A DNA stretch of 64,000 bases from Apilactobacillus micheneri. GTDB taxonomy: Bacteria; Bacillota; Bacilli; Lactobacillales; Lactobacillaceae. The DNA is taken from NCBI RefSeq assembly GCF_002993975.1, contig NZ_POSO01000004.1, positions 156,532 to 220,531 on the forward strand. Reading direction: 5' to 3'. Under the pieces are notes generated by a model. The model searched no databases. It was not told the DNA's origin and saw only the letters and a list, made by a program, of their open reading frames with translations. A program made the translations under genes and the position numbers. This document shows positions 57,557 through 64,000 of this stretch, one piece after another (position 1 is the first letter of the stretch; every line of letters begins with the position of its first letter).

Positions 57557-59022
57557 TAAAATTCACCTTTTCTATTCTTAATTTTTTCATGTACATTTTT
57601 AATAATATTCATCTTATTATTCCAACAATTTAAAGATAAATCAACTGGATATTCTTGTGGATTCAATTCACGTTTATATTCAGGCCATAATGAAGATAAA
57701 GCCTTAGTAGAGAAATCTTTTATTTCTGACAAACTAGGTTGATTATATACTAGCTTTCCATCTTTAAAAATGGTTTGTAATAATGGTTTAGCATCAAAAT
57801 CATTTAGAGTTTTATTAATATAAGTAAATTGAGGATGGAACATATACAAACTATCTTGTTTTCTAGGATCTTCATCACTAAATGTAATATAATCTCCCTC
57901 AGATTTTCCATCTTTCTTTTCAGTAATACGCCAAACTTGTTTTTTACCAGGCGTAGAAACTTTTTCAGCATTATTAGATAATTTGATAGTATCAATCATC
58001 TTACCTTCATCGTTTTCTACAGATACCATCTTATAAACGGCACCCAAAGCCGGTTGATCAAAAGCTGTAATTAATTTAGTTCCAATTCCCCATACATCAA
58101 TTTTGGCATCTTGCATTTTTAAACTGGTAATAGTTTTTTCATCTAAATCGTTTGATGCGACAATCTTAGCATTAGGAAAACCAGCTTCATCTAACATTTC
58201 ACGAACTCTTTTGGATAAATAAGCCATATCACCAGAATCAATTCTAACTCCGGCAAAGTTGATTTTGTTACCCATTTCTTTAGCTACTTTAATAGCGTTA
58301 GGAACTCCACTCTTAAGTGTATCAAAAGTATCTACTAAGAAAACACAATTATAATGACTTTCAGCATACGCTTTAAATGCCAAATAATCATCTTGAAAGA
58401 ATTCTACTAATGAGTGTGCATGTGTACCATTAACAGGAATATCAAATGCCTTACCTGCAAGTACATTTGAAGTAGCATCAAATCCCCCAATATAAGTAGC
58501 ACGAGCTCCCCAAAATGCAGCAGAAGTTTCCTGAGCACGACGGCTACCAAATTCCATAAGTGAATCATCACCACATGCTAATCTAATTCTAGCAGCTTTT
58601 GTAGCAATTAATGTTTGATAATTAACAATATTTAAAATTGCAGTTTCAACTAATTGACATTCACAAACATTACCTTCAACTTGCATAATAGGTTCATTAT
58701 TAAATACTAAATCACCTTCAACAGCAGAACGAATGGTTCCTGTAAAATGAAAATTTTTCAAATATGATAAAAATTCTTCACTATAATTACCATCTTTTCT
58801 CAAAAAATCAATATCATCATCTGTAAATTTGATATTATTAATATAGTTAATAACATGTTCTAGACCTGCAAAAATTGCAAATCCATTTTCAAATGGCATT
58901 TTTCTAAAATAAACTTCAAATACACTATGACGATTTTGTAAGCCTTGTTGAAAATATGTTTGCATCATGCTAAGTTCATATGCATCCGTGTGCAATGTTA
59001 AATTATCAAAATTAACTGCCAT
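57556..59022 (-). CDS. pncB: nicotinate phosphoribosyltransferase
   Basis: Makes nicotinate mononucleotide from nicotinic acid, the entry step of NAD salvage. The 488 residues include [20 protein letters not shown] at the start, the MEFGSRRAQ and [11 protein letters not shown] substrate-site segments, [19 protein letters not shown] and [26 protein letters not shown] precedes the ATG. Operon with nadE; nadD is elsewhere. It implies dependence on environmental niacin, unless de novo genes lie outside. Confidence 0.96.
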   Translation of the reverse strand: MAVNFDNLTLHTDAYELSMMQTYFQQGLQNRHSVFEVYFRKMPFENGFAIFAGLEHVINYINNIKFTDDDIDFLRKDGNYSEEFLSYLKNFHFTGTIRSAVEGDLVFNNEPIMQVEGNVCECQLVETAILNIVNYQTLIATKAARIRLACGDDSLMEFGSRRAQETSAAFWGARATYIGGFDATSNVLAGKAFDIPVNGTHAHSLVEFFQDDYLAFKAYAESHYNCVFLVDTFDTLKSGVPNAIKVAKEMGNKINFAGVRIDSGDMAYLSKRVREMLDEAGFPNAKIVASNDLDEKTITSLKMQDAKIDVWGIGTKLITAFDQPALGAVYKMVSVENDEGKMIDTIKLSNNAEKVSTPGKKQVWRITEKKDGKSEGDYITFSDEDPRKQDSLYMFHPQFTYINKTLNDFDAKPLLQTIFKDGKLVYNQPSLSEIKDFSTKALSSLWPEYKRELNPQEYPVDLSLNCWNNKMNIIKNVHEKIKNRKGEF

Positions 59023-59121
59023 ATTTCACTAAATCCTCCTAATATTATCGCTTTTTATTGTCTTTTATTTTATCATTAATTAAAGAAATATTCATATATA
59101 ATTCACTTTGAAAGGAAAAAA

Positions 59122-59856
59122 ATGAAAAATAACAAAACTAATATTTTAGGATTTAATTTTTTAAATACAACTTTTAAAGATTTCCTAAATAACATAAAAG
59201 ATCGAATTAATAATAAAGAAAATACATTTGTAGTAACAGCTAATCCAGAAATTATAACTTATGCTTTAGATCATCCAGAATACAGTAAAAAAGTAAAAGC
59301 TGCTAATTACTTAGTACCTGATGGTATTGGTATCCTAAAAGGCGCAAAAATTTTAGGTGATAATATGCCTGAAAGAATCACTGGCTATGATGTCCTATTA
59401 GACTTACTAGCTTGGGGTAATAAAAATAATAAATCGGCATATTTTTTAGGAGCCAAACCAGAAGTAATTAAAGACCTAGAAAAAATATTAATGGATAAAT
59501 ATTCAAATTTAGAAATAAAAGGTCTACAAGATGGATATTTTAAAAATGATGAGATAATAGCTAAAGATATTATTAACAAAAAACCTGATATGGTATTTGT
59601 AGCATTAGGTTTTCCTAAACAAGAAGATTTTATATTTAAATATAAGAATAAATTAAATAGTCTGTGGATCGGATTAGGTGGCAGTTTTGATGTTTTATCT
59701 GGACATACAGATAGAGCACCACAGTTTTGGATCAAACATAATATTGAATGGCTATATCGATTAATCAAACAACCATCTCGATTTAAGCGAATGCTAGCAT
59801 TACCAAAATTCATCTACTTAGTTAAAAAACAAAACAAAAAGAGTACTCATGAATAG
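59122..59856 (+). CDS. tagA: WecG/TagA/CpsF-family N-acetylmannosaminyltransferase
   Basis: Adds ManNAc to lipid-linked GlcNAc, the second step of the wall teichoic acid linkage unit after TagO. In 244 residues: VVTANPEIITYALDHPEY, VPDGIGILKGAKILG, ERITGYDVL, the FVALGFPKQEDFI segment and GLGGSFDVLSGHTDRAPQF. A basic C-terminus ends in KNKKSTHE and probably docks on the membrane. GAAAGG precedes the ATG. Divergent from pncB, convergent with the GntR gene. Confidence 0.92.
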   Translation: MKNNKTNILGFNFLNTTFKDFLNNIKDRINNKENTFVVTANPEIITYALDHPEYSKKVKAANYLVPDGIGILKGAKILGDNMPERITGYDVLLDLLAWGNKNNKSAYFLGAKPEVIKDLEKILMDKYSNLEIKGLQDGYFKNDEIIAKDIINKKPDMVFVALGFPKQEDFIFKYKNKLNSLWIGLGGSFDVLSGHTDRAPQFWIKHNIEWLYRLIKQPSRFKRMLALPKFIYLVKKQNKKSTHE

Positions 59857-59879
59857 ATTTATTCAAGAGTACTCTTTTT
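59836..59879. terminator. bidirectional terminator between tagA and the GntR gene
   Basis: AAAAAGAGTACTC and its complement enclose a further stem with one A-A mismatch; it overlaps both stop codons. Confidence 0.88.
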
Positions 59880-60578
59880 ACTATCTAAATAGAATTCAAA
59901 ACGTTCGCCAACATATTGAGTTCTAACATATTCAAAAGGTTCACCATTTTGTAACGAAGTGGTCTGACGCAGTAACAAAATTGCGTCCCCTTTTTTAATA
60001 TCCAAATAATCAGCAATTTTTTCAGATGCTAAGGTTGCAGAAACGGTTTGTTTTGAAACTTTAGGAATCAAACCTAGTTTATGCTTTAAAGAAGCATAAA
60101 ATGAATTAGTCACATCATTTTTACTTAAATTTTGAACTATTTTTTCTGGAACCGTAGCAATTTCAAAACATATAGGCAATCCATCACCATATCTAATTCT
60201 TTCCATTCGAACAACTTTATCACTTTGGTTTATTTTTAGCTTTTCAATTTCACTCAAAGATGGTTCTAATGAATGGTAAGAAATTGTTTTACTAGAAGGT
60301 TCTTTTCCTTGAGCTAACATAATATCTGTAAAACTAGTAACCCCAGACATTTTTTCTTGCACTTTCTCATTAGCAACAAAAGTCCCAGAACCTACACGTT
60401 GTTCTAAAATTCCTTCATCAACTAAAGTTTGAATTGCTTGACGTAGAGTCATTCTACTAACATTAAATTGTGCAGATAATTCTCTTTCGGAAGGAATTCT
60501 AATCCCCAACTTCCAAGTACCATTTTCAATATTTTTTCTAATTTCATTATGAATTTGGATATAAATTGGTAAAGCCAT
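59859..60578 (-). CDS. GntR-family (HutC/UTRA) transcriptional regulator
   Basis: A 239-residue regulator with an N-terminal winged helix (PSERELSAQFNVSRMTLRQAIQTLV, split over about 25-50) and a C-terminal UTRA ligand domain (about 85-235). The resemblance is to NagR/YvoA-type regulators that respond to amino-sugar phosphates, but the effector is not certain. AGGAGG precedes the ATG. It follows proC by 19 bases, though a functional link to proline synthesis is not obvious; its targets are probably elsewhere. Confidence 0.88.
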   Translation of the reverse strand: MALPIYIQIHNEIRKNIENGTWKLGIRIPSERELSAQFNVSRMTLRQAIQTLVDEGILEQRVGSGTFVANEKVQEKMSGVTSFTDIMLAQGKEPSSKTISYHSLEPSLSEIEKLKINQSDKVVRMERIRYGDGLPICFEIATVPEKIVQNLSKNDVTNSFYASLKHKLGLIPKVSKQTVSATLASEKIADYLDIKKGDAILLLRQTTSLQNGEPFEYVRTQYVGERFEFYLDSKKSTLE

Positions 60579-60597
60579 ATTTAAGCCTCCTCACAAG

Positions 60598-61383
60598 TTA
60601 ATTATCTTGAGTGGCATCAAAACATTTATCAATAGCATTTTCAAAGCCATTTTCTTTCAATGCAAGTAGTCCCTTAATCGTACTACCACCTGGTGAACAT
60701 ACTTCATCCATTAAGTCGGTTGGATTAGAATCACTTTTACTAATCATATCCATAGAACCTTTAATGGATTGTGCAATCATTTTATTTGATTCACTCTTAC
60801 TTAAGCCGTACTTCACAGCAATTCTGCTAAAAGTATCAGCAAATAAGTAAGCATACGCTGGTGTACATCCAACAAGTGCACCTGCTGTATTTAATTTATT
60901 TTCCGTTAAATTAATCATTTCTCCTAATAGTTTAAAATTGGATAAAATATCATTTAAGGTTTCTTCACTAACATTTTCATTATATGCATATAACAGACTA
61001 CCAGCATTAACTTCAACGTTTACATTAGGAACCGTTCTAAAAATAGGCAAATCATAGTCAGTTAGTTCTTCTAGTCGATTTAAGCTATAATTCCATACAA
61101 TAGATAATAATATTTTATTACCTACTGATAATAGATCTCTGATGTCTTTTAAAACATCTATCACTTGGTTGGGGTTTACAGCCAAAACAATACAATCACT
61201 ATTTTTAACTAACTCTTCATTACTGTTCATGGCTGTTAATCCATATTCTTTAGCAAAATTAATGTAATTATCCGCATGCTTACTATGAATCAAAATATCA
61301 TTAGAATTAATATTTTTTGAATTTACAAATCCTTTAATCATAGCTTTTGCCATTGAACCAATACCAATAAATCCTATTTTCAT
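60598..61383 (-). CDS. proC: pyrroline-5-carboxylate reductase
   Basis: Reduces pyrroline-5-carboxylate to proline. The 261 residues have the N-terminal Rossmann loop GIGSMA (7-12), AVNPNQVIDVL, FRTVPNVNVEVNAG and the C-terminal signature SPGGSTIKGLLALKENGF. CGGAGGG precedes the ATG. A TATAAT hexamer lies just upstream, behind the terminator of tRNA-Gln. proA and proB are not in the window. Confidence 0.95.
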   Translation of the reverse strand: MKIGFIGIGSMAKAMIKGFVNSKNINSNDILIHSKHADNYINFAKEYGLTAMNSNEELVKNSDCIVLAVNPNQVIDVLKDIRDLLSVGNKILLSIVWNYSLNRLEELTDYDLPIFRTVPNVNVEVNAGSLLYAYNENVSEETLNDILSNFKLLGEMINLTENKLNTAGALVGCTPAYAYLFADTFSRIAVKYGLSKSESNKMIAQSIKGSMDMISKSDSNPTDLMDEVCSPGGSTIKGLLALKENGFENAIDKCFDATQDN

Positions 61384-61423
61384 GATATATTCCCTCCGAA
61401 TTTGATAATATCATAATTATAAC

Positions 61424-61456
61424 ATAAAAAATGACTAACTTTTACAAGTTAGTCAT
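61424..61456 (-). terminator. intrinsic terminator after tRNA-Gln
   Basis: ATGACTAACTT, loop TTAC, AAGTTAGTCAT: a perfect 11-bp stem followed by a U run on the minus strand. Confidence 0.9.
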
Positions 61457-61462
61457 CAAAGA

Positions 61463-61534
61463 TTGGGCTAGCTGGATTCGAACCAGCGCATCACGGGATC
61501 AAAACCCGATGCCTTACCGCTTGGCTATAGCCCA
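61463..61534 (-). tRNA. tRNA-Gln, anticodon TTG
   Basis: Acceptor TGGGCTA/TAGCCCA, anticodon loop with TTG, T loop TTCGAAT. Discriminator A; CCA not encoded. Six bases downstream of tRNA-Tyr in the same transcript. Confidence 0.96.
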
Positions 61535-61540
61535 ATAATA

Positions 61541-61623
61541 TGGAGGGGAGTGGATTCGAACCACCGAACCCGAAGGAGCGGATTTACAGTCCGCCGCGTT
61601 TAGCCAGACTTCGCTACCCCTCC
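61541..61623 (-). tRNA. tRNA-Tyr, anticodon GTA
   Basis: Class II tRNA: acceptor GGAGGGG/CCCCTCC, anticodon loop CTGTAAA with GTA, long variable arm, T loop TTCGAAT. Discriminator A; CCA not encoded. First of the Tyr-Gln pair. Confidence 0.96.
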
Positions 61624-61652
61624 GAAAGATATTAAATTAATCAACAATATTA

Positions 61653-61682
61653 ATAATAACATTTATAATTAATATTTGTCAA
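61653..61682 (-). promoter_or_regulatory. tRNA-Tyr/Gln promoter
   Basis: Consensus -35 TTGACA (61677-61682), 18-base spacer, -10 TATTAT (61653-61658), about 30 bases before tRNA-Tyr. It shows that this tRNA pair is transcribed separately from the rRNA operon. Confidence 0.82.
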
Positions 61683-61717
61683 TAACTTTTTTTAATATTA
61701 ATTAATCAAGTTATTGC

Positions 61718-61737
61718 GTTGGTCTCTCATAACCAAC
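61718..61737 (-). terminator. weak hairpin after the peptide transporter gene
   Basis: GTTGGT and ACCAAC form a 6-bp stem with an 8-base loop between the transporter stop and the tRNA promoter. No immediate U run follows, so its action as a terminator is doubtful. Confidence 0.35.
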
Positions 61738-61791
61738 AATTAATATAATATCTAATTATACATAAATAGTCAATACTTTTTACAAAATAAT

Positions 61792-63369
61792 TTATTTTTT
61801 TATAAAAAAATATATACAAATTAATAATATCCCTATAGATAATCCAAAAATACCTAGAATTGTAAAATAAGTTGCCGGACTTAAATAGTAATATTTTATT
61901 ATTTGAGAATTAATTGCTTGGGCACTTGCATATGATAAATATGACATTCCCATCATTTGTGATTTAAAGTATTTAGGAGCTAATTTGTTAGTTACAGATA
62001 ACCCAATTGGCGATATTAACATTTCTCCAATACTTACAATTCCTATAGAAATTAATATCCATATAGGATTACTAATACTATTCAAAAAGATAAGTGGTAT
62101 TAACATGAATAGACATCCTAGTCCTGCAAACCCAATTCCCATAGAGAATTTAATAATAGATGAAAAATGAAATTTTTTCCACATCATAGCAAATAAAGGC
62201 GTATAAATTAATATAAATAATGGATTAATGGATTGAAACCAAGAAGAAGGAATATGTATGTATAAGTTATTAAAAAAGATATACATACATATAGAAATAA
62301 ATACAAAAATAGATAAACAAGTTGATAACATTTTAATATTCAATTTATTTTTAAAAATAAATATTGAAAATATTAAAAATAATATCAATTCTAATATATA
62401 AAAATTAACATGAAAATTATTATTTGTATTAAAATTAGCCATCATAGCAAATACTGTAGATCCTTGTTCTTCAATAATCCAAAACATAGTTGCCGATATA
62501 AAGAGAAATAAATATATCCACAAATTATGTTTTTCTTTTGCGTTAATTTTATTACTAAAGAATATAAATAAGAAATATAAAAATGGAATAATAATTATTA
62601 ATATACTTATAAAAGTTATTAGATTATTAATATTAAAAGAACCAAGTTCAAACATTAATAATGAGATTAAAAATACTCCAATTAAACATATTGATGATTT
62701 AATTAATATATTCTTGATATCATAAGGTTCAATCGGGTTAGATGGATAAATATTATCATCATTAATATATTTGAATTTACCTTTTTGATATATCAGCAAA
62801 CCAACTATCATAGAAATAGCCCCAAATAGGAAACCCAAATGAAAATTAATATGTGTTCCTATGAATCCAATAATAATTGGTGAAAGTAAAGCGCCTAAAT
62901 TAATGCCAGACATTAAATATGTAAATCCAGAGTCCTGTCTTTTATCATTTTTACCATATAAGTTACCTATCATTGAAGATATTGTCGGTTTTAATAAACC
63001 AGTTCCAAATGTCAAAAAGATCAATGAAAGAATTAATAAATATAAATTAAAAAATGGAATAGAAAGAAATATTTGTCCAAATATAATTAATATAGCACCT
63101 AAAGATACCGTAGATTGATTACCTAAAAAACGATCACTTATATATCCTCCAAATACAGAAATAAGATAAACCATCGATCCAAAAATCGAAAAAATAGAAG
63201 CAGCAGTAGAAGTTGATAAATTTAGGCCACCACTGCTTATTGAATAATACATATAAAATAGTAATGTCGATCTTGTACCATAATATGTAAATCTTTCAAA
63301 AGTTTCCGTAGTTATAAGTGAAGATAATCCTTGCGGTTGATTATTAGAAATATCATTACTTTTTTTCAA
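61792..63369 (-). CDS. POT/PTR-family proton-dependent di/tripeptide transporter
   Basis: From TTG 63369 the protein is about 525 residues with roughly fourteen membrane helices and the POT signature ETFERFTYYG near the N-terminus, plus GGYISDRFLG and the LMSGINLGALLSPII segment. GGGAG stands ten bases before this TTG; the in-frame ATG 24 bases upstream has no ribosome site. Closest named type is DtpT. Codon use differs from its neighbours: Ile is often ATA, and the gene is very rich in A/T, Asn, Phe and Ile. It is inserted between two tRNA clusters, which suggests acquisition. Confidence 0.87.
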   Translation of the reverse strand: MKKSNDISNNQPQGLSSLITTETFERFTYYGTRSTLLFYMYYSISSGGLNLSTSTAASIFSIFGSMVYLISVFGGYISDRFLGNQSTVSLGAILIIFGQIFLSIPFFNLYLLILSLIFLTFGTGLLKPTISSMIGNLYGKNDKRQDSGFTYLMSGINLGALLSPIIIGFIGTHINFHLGFLFGAISMIVGLLIYQKGKFKYINDDNIYPSNPIEPYDIKNILIKSSICLIGVFLISLLMFELGSFNINNLITFISILIIIIPFLYFLFIFFSNKINAKEKHNLWIYLFLFISATMFWIIEEQGSTVFAMMANFNTNNNFHVNFYILELILFLIFSIFIFKNKLNIKMLSTCLSIFVFISICMYIFFNNLYIHIPSSWFQSINPLFILIYTPLFAMMWKKFHFSSIIKFSMGIGFAGLGCLFMLIPLIFLNSISNPIWILISIGIVSIGEMLISPIGLSVTNKLAPKYFKSQMMGMSYLSYASAQAINSQIIKYYYLSPATYFTILGIFGLSIGILLICIYFFIKK

Positions 63370-63417
63370 GTAATAATCACTCCCTTTTAACATAATTATT
63401 TTTAATTTTAAAAATAT

Positions 63418-63455
63418 AAAAAAGCCAAATAGTTTTTAAACAATTTGGCTTTTTT
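63418..63455 (-). terminator. rRNA operon terminator after tRNA-Thr
   Basis: AAAAAAGCCAAAT and ATTTGGCTTTTTT form a 13-bp perfect stem, loop 12 bases, directly after tRNA-Thr. It also would stop read-through from the opposite strand. Confidence 0.9.
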
Positions 63456-63530
63456 ATGCCGGCTGCAGGACTTGAACCTGTGACCGCCGGTTTACGATAC
63501 CGATGCTCTACCAACTGAGCTAAGCCGGCA
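63456..63530 (-). tRNA. tRNA-Thr, anticodon CGT
   Basis: Acceptor TGCCGGC/GCCGGCA, anticodon loop ATCGTAA with CGT (reads ACG), T loop TTCAAGT. Discriminator T; CCA not encoded. Last gene of the rRNA-linked transcript. Confidence 0.95.
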
Positions 63531-63549
63531 AAATTAATTAGATACTATA

Positions 63550-63575
63550 AAAGTGCTAACAAAAGTTAGCACTTT
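63550..63575 (-). promoter_or_regulatory. perfect hairpin between tRNA-Asn and tRNA-Thr
   Basis: AAAGTGCTAAC, loop AAAA, GTTAGCACTTT: an 11-bp perfect stem. The half-sites equal CIRCE half-sites but in the opposite order and with a 4-base gap, so it is not a CIRCE operator. Only four U residues follow, so it is more likely a processing signal or a weak attenuator. Confidence 0.6.
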
Positions 63576-63583
63576 CTAATATA

Positions 63584-63656
63584 CTCCGAATGTCAGACTC
63601 GAACTGACGACAACCTGATTAACAGTCAGGTGCTCTACCAACTGAGCTAATTCGGA
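63584..63656 (-). tRNA. tRNA-Asn, anticodon GTT
   Basis: Acceptor TCCGAAT/ATTCGGA, anticodon loop CTGTTAA with GTT, T loop TTCGAGT, discriminator G as usual for Asn. CCA not encoded. It follows 5S rRNA by seven bases. Confidence 0.96.
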
Positions 63657-63663
63657 ATAATAA

Positions 63664-63781
63664 GCGCGGCAACTTCCTACCCTTGCAAGAGGCGATCCTC
63701 TAACTACTCTCGGCGTTTAGAAGCTTAACTGCTGTGTTCGGCATGGGAACAGGTGTATCCTTCTAGCTATCGCCACCACAC
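63664..63781 (-). rRNA. rrf: 5S ribosomal RNA
   Basis: About 118 bases with the conserved blocks ACACCTGTTCCCATGCCGAA, CAGCAGTTAAGCTTCT and GAGAGTAGTT; the ends GTGTGGT and GCCGCGC pair as helix I. Downstream of 23S and upstream of tRNA-Asn on the minus strand. Confidence 0.96.
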
Positions 63782-63848
63782 TATTTATCTGAAAGAACTT
63801 CGTTCTTTCAAAACTAGATATTATTATTTCTTTAGAGAACAACCTTAC

Positions 63849-64000
63849 TTGGTTAAGTCCTCGACCAATTAGTACTAGTCCGCTCCATACATTGCTGCAC
63901 TTCCACTTCTAGCCTATCTACCTAATCATCTCTTAGGGGTCTTACTTCCATAAAGGAATGGGAAATTTCATCTTGAGGTGGGTTTCACACTTAGATGCTT
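63849..64000 (-). rRNA. rrl: 23S ribosomal RNA, 3' end (partial)
   Basis: The last 150 or so bases of 23S rRNA, ending GAGGACTTAACCAA; the GGACTAGTACTAATTGGTCG segment is the usual 3' end in lactobacilli. The gene continues beyond the right edge. The exact end is set by the expected CTTAACC helix and is approximate. The 67-base spacer to 5S has a GAAAGAAC/GTTCTTTC hairpin. Confidence 0.95.

Noticed and set aside
63550-63575. Second CIRCE operator
   Set aside because: Half-sites are in reverse order with a 4-base gap rather than TTAGCAC-N11-GTGCTAA, so HrcA would not be expected to bind.

Overview
The window is an A/T-rich, chromosomal housekeeping region of a low-GC Firmicute of the Lactobacillaceae. 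Gene order follows the Bacillus/Lactobacillus core blocks closely (gpsA-lgt-hprK-yvlD-yvlC; secA-prfB; comFA-comFC; groES-groEL, rex, ydiF-type ABC-F, tsaD-rimI-tsaB; tadA-SRP RNA-dnaX-ebfC-recR-yaaL and tmk-yaaQ-holB-yabA-rsmI; radA-yacL-gltX-cysS-mrnC-rlmB-yacP-sigH-rpmG-secE-nusG-rplKA-rplJL). The very low GC and reduced operons resemble insect- or flower-associated genera such as Apilactobacillus or Fructilactobacillus. That placement is inference from style, not a search.

Layout. 1-12.5 kb: envelope and carbon-control genes (galU edge, gpsA, lgt, hprK), a MinJ-like PDZ protein, prfB with its programmed frameshift, secA, the comF genes, a frameshifted yigZ/yvyE gene and tagO. 12.5-19.9 kb: CIRCE-controlled groESL, rex, an ABC-F ATPase and the t6A genes tsaD/tsaB with rimI. 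19.9-28.5 kb: an acyl-ACP thioesterase, the DNA-replication/repair block, SRP RNA and tadA. 28.5-34.9 kb: NrdR-box-controlled nrdHEF facing mprF. 34.9-47.1 kb: ribosomal-protein and transcription genes with L10 and probable L1 leaders, sigH, RNA-processing enzymes, two aminoacyl-tRNA synthetases, yacL, radA and dut. 47.3-53.6 kb: rpiA, pepC, gpmA, an EamA transporter, an LCP protein, tRNA-Leu and thrB. 53.6-59 kb: sprT, a tex gene broken into three frames, an unknown small protein, nadE and pncB. 59-64 kb: tagA, a GntR repressor, proC, tRNA-Gln/Tyr, an A/T-rich peptide transporter, tRNA-Thr/Asn, 5S and the 3' end of 23S rRNA.

How it works together: most genes lie on the minus strand and many are separated by compact intrinsic terminators, several shared by convergent genes. 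Regulation that can be read directly includes RF2 autoregulation, HrcA/CIRCE, tandem NrdR boxes, the L10 leader, strong vegetative promoters for stable RNAs and ribosomal-protein operons, and a terminator-like hairpin just ahead of nusG. TagO and TagA are two early wall-teichoic-acid enzymes. SigH with ComFA/ComFC are parts of a natural-competence apparatus.

No CRISPR array, transposase, prophage or defence island is visible, and no gene-free stretch exceeds about 300 bases. I did not find a wholly new biological system. The points most worth a second look are four genes each apparently lacking a single A, the codon-atypical peptide transporter lodged between tRNA clusters, the nusG leader hairpin, and a tRNA-Leu with an A34 anticodon.
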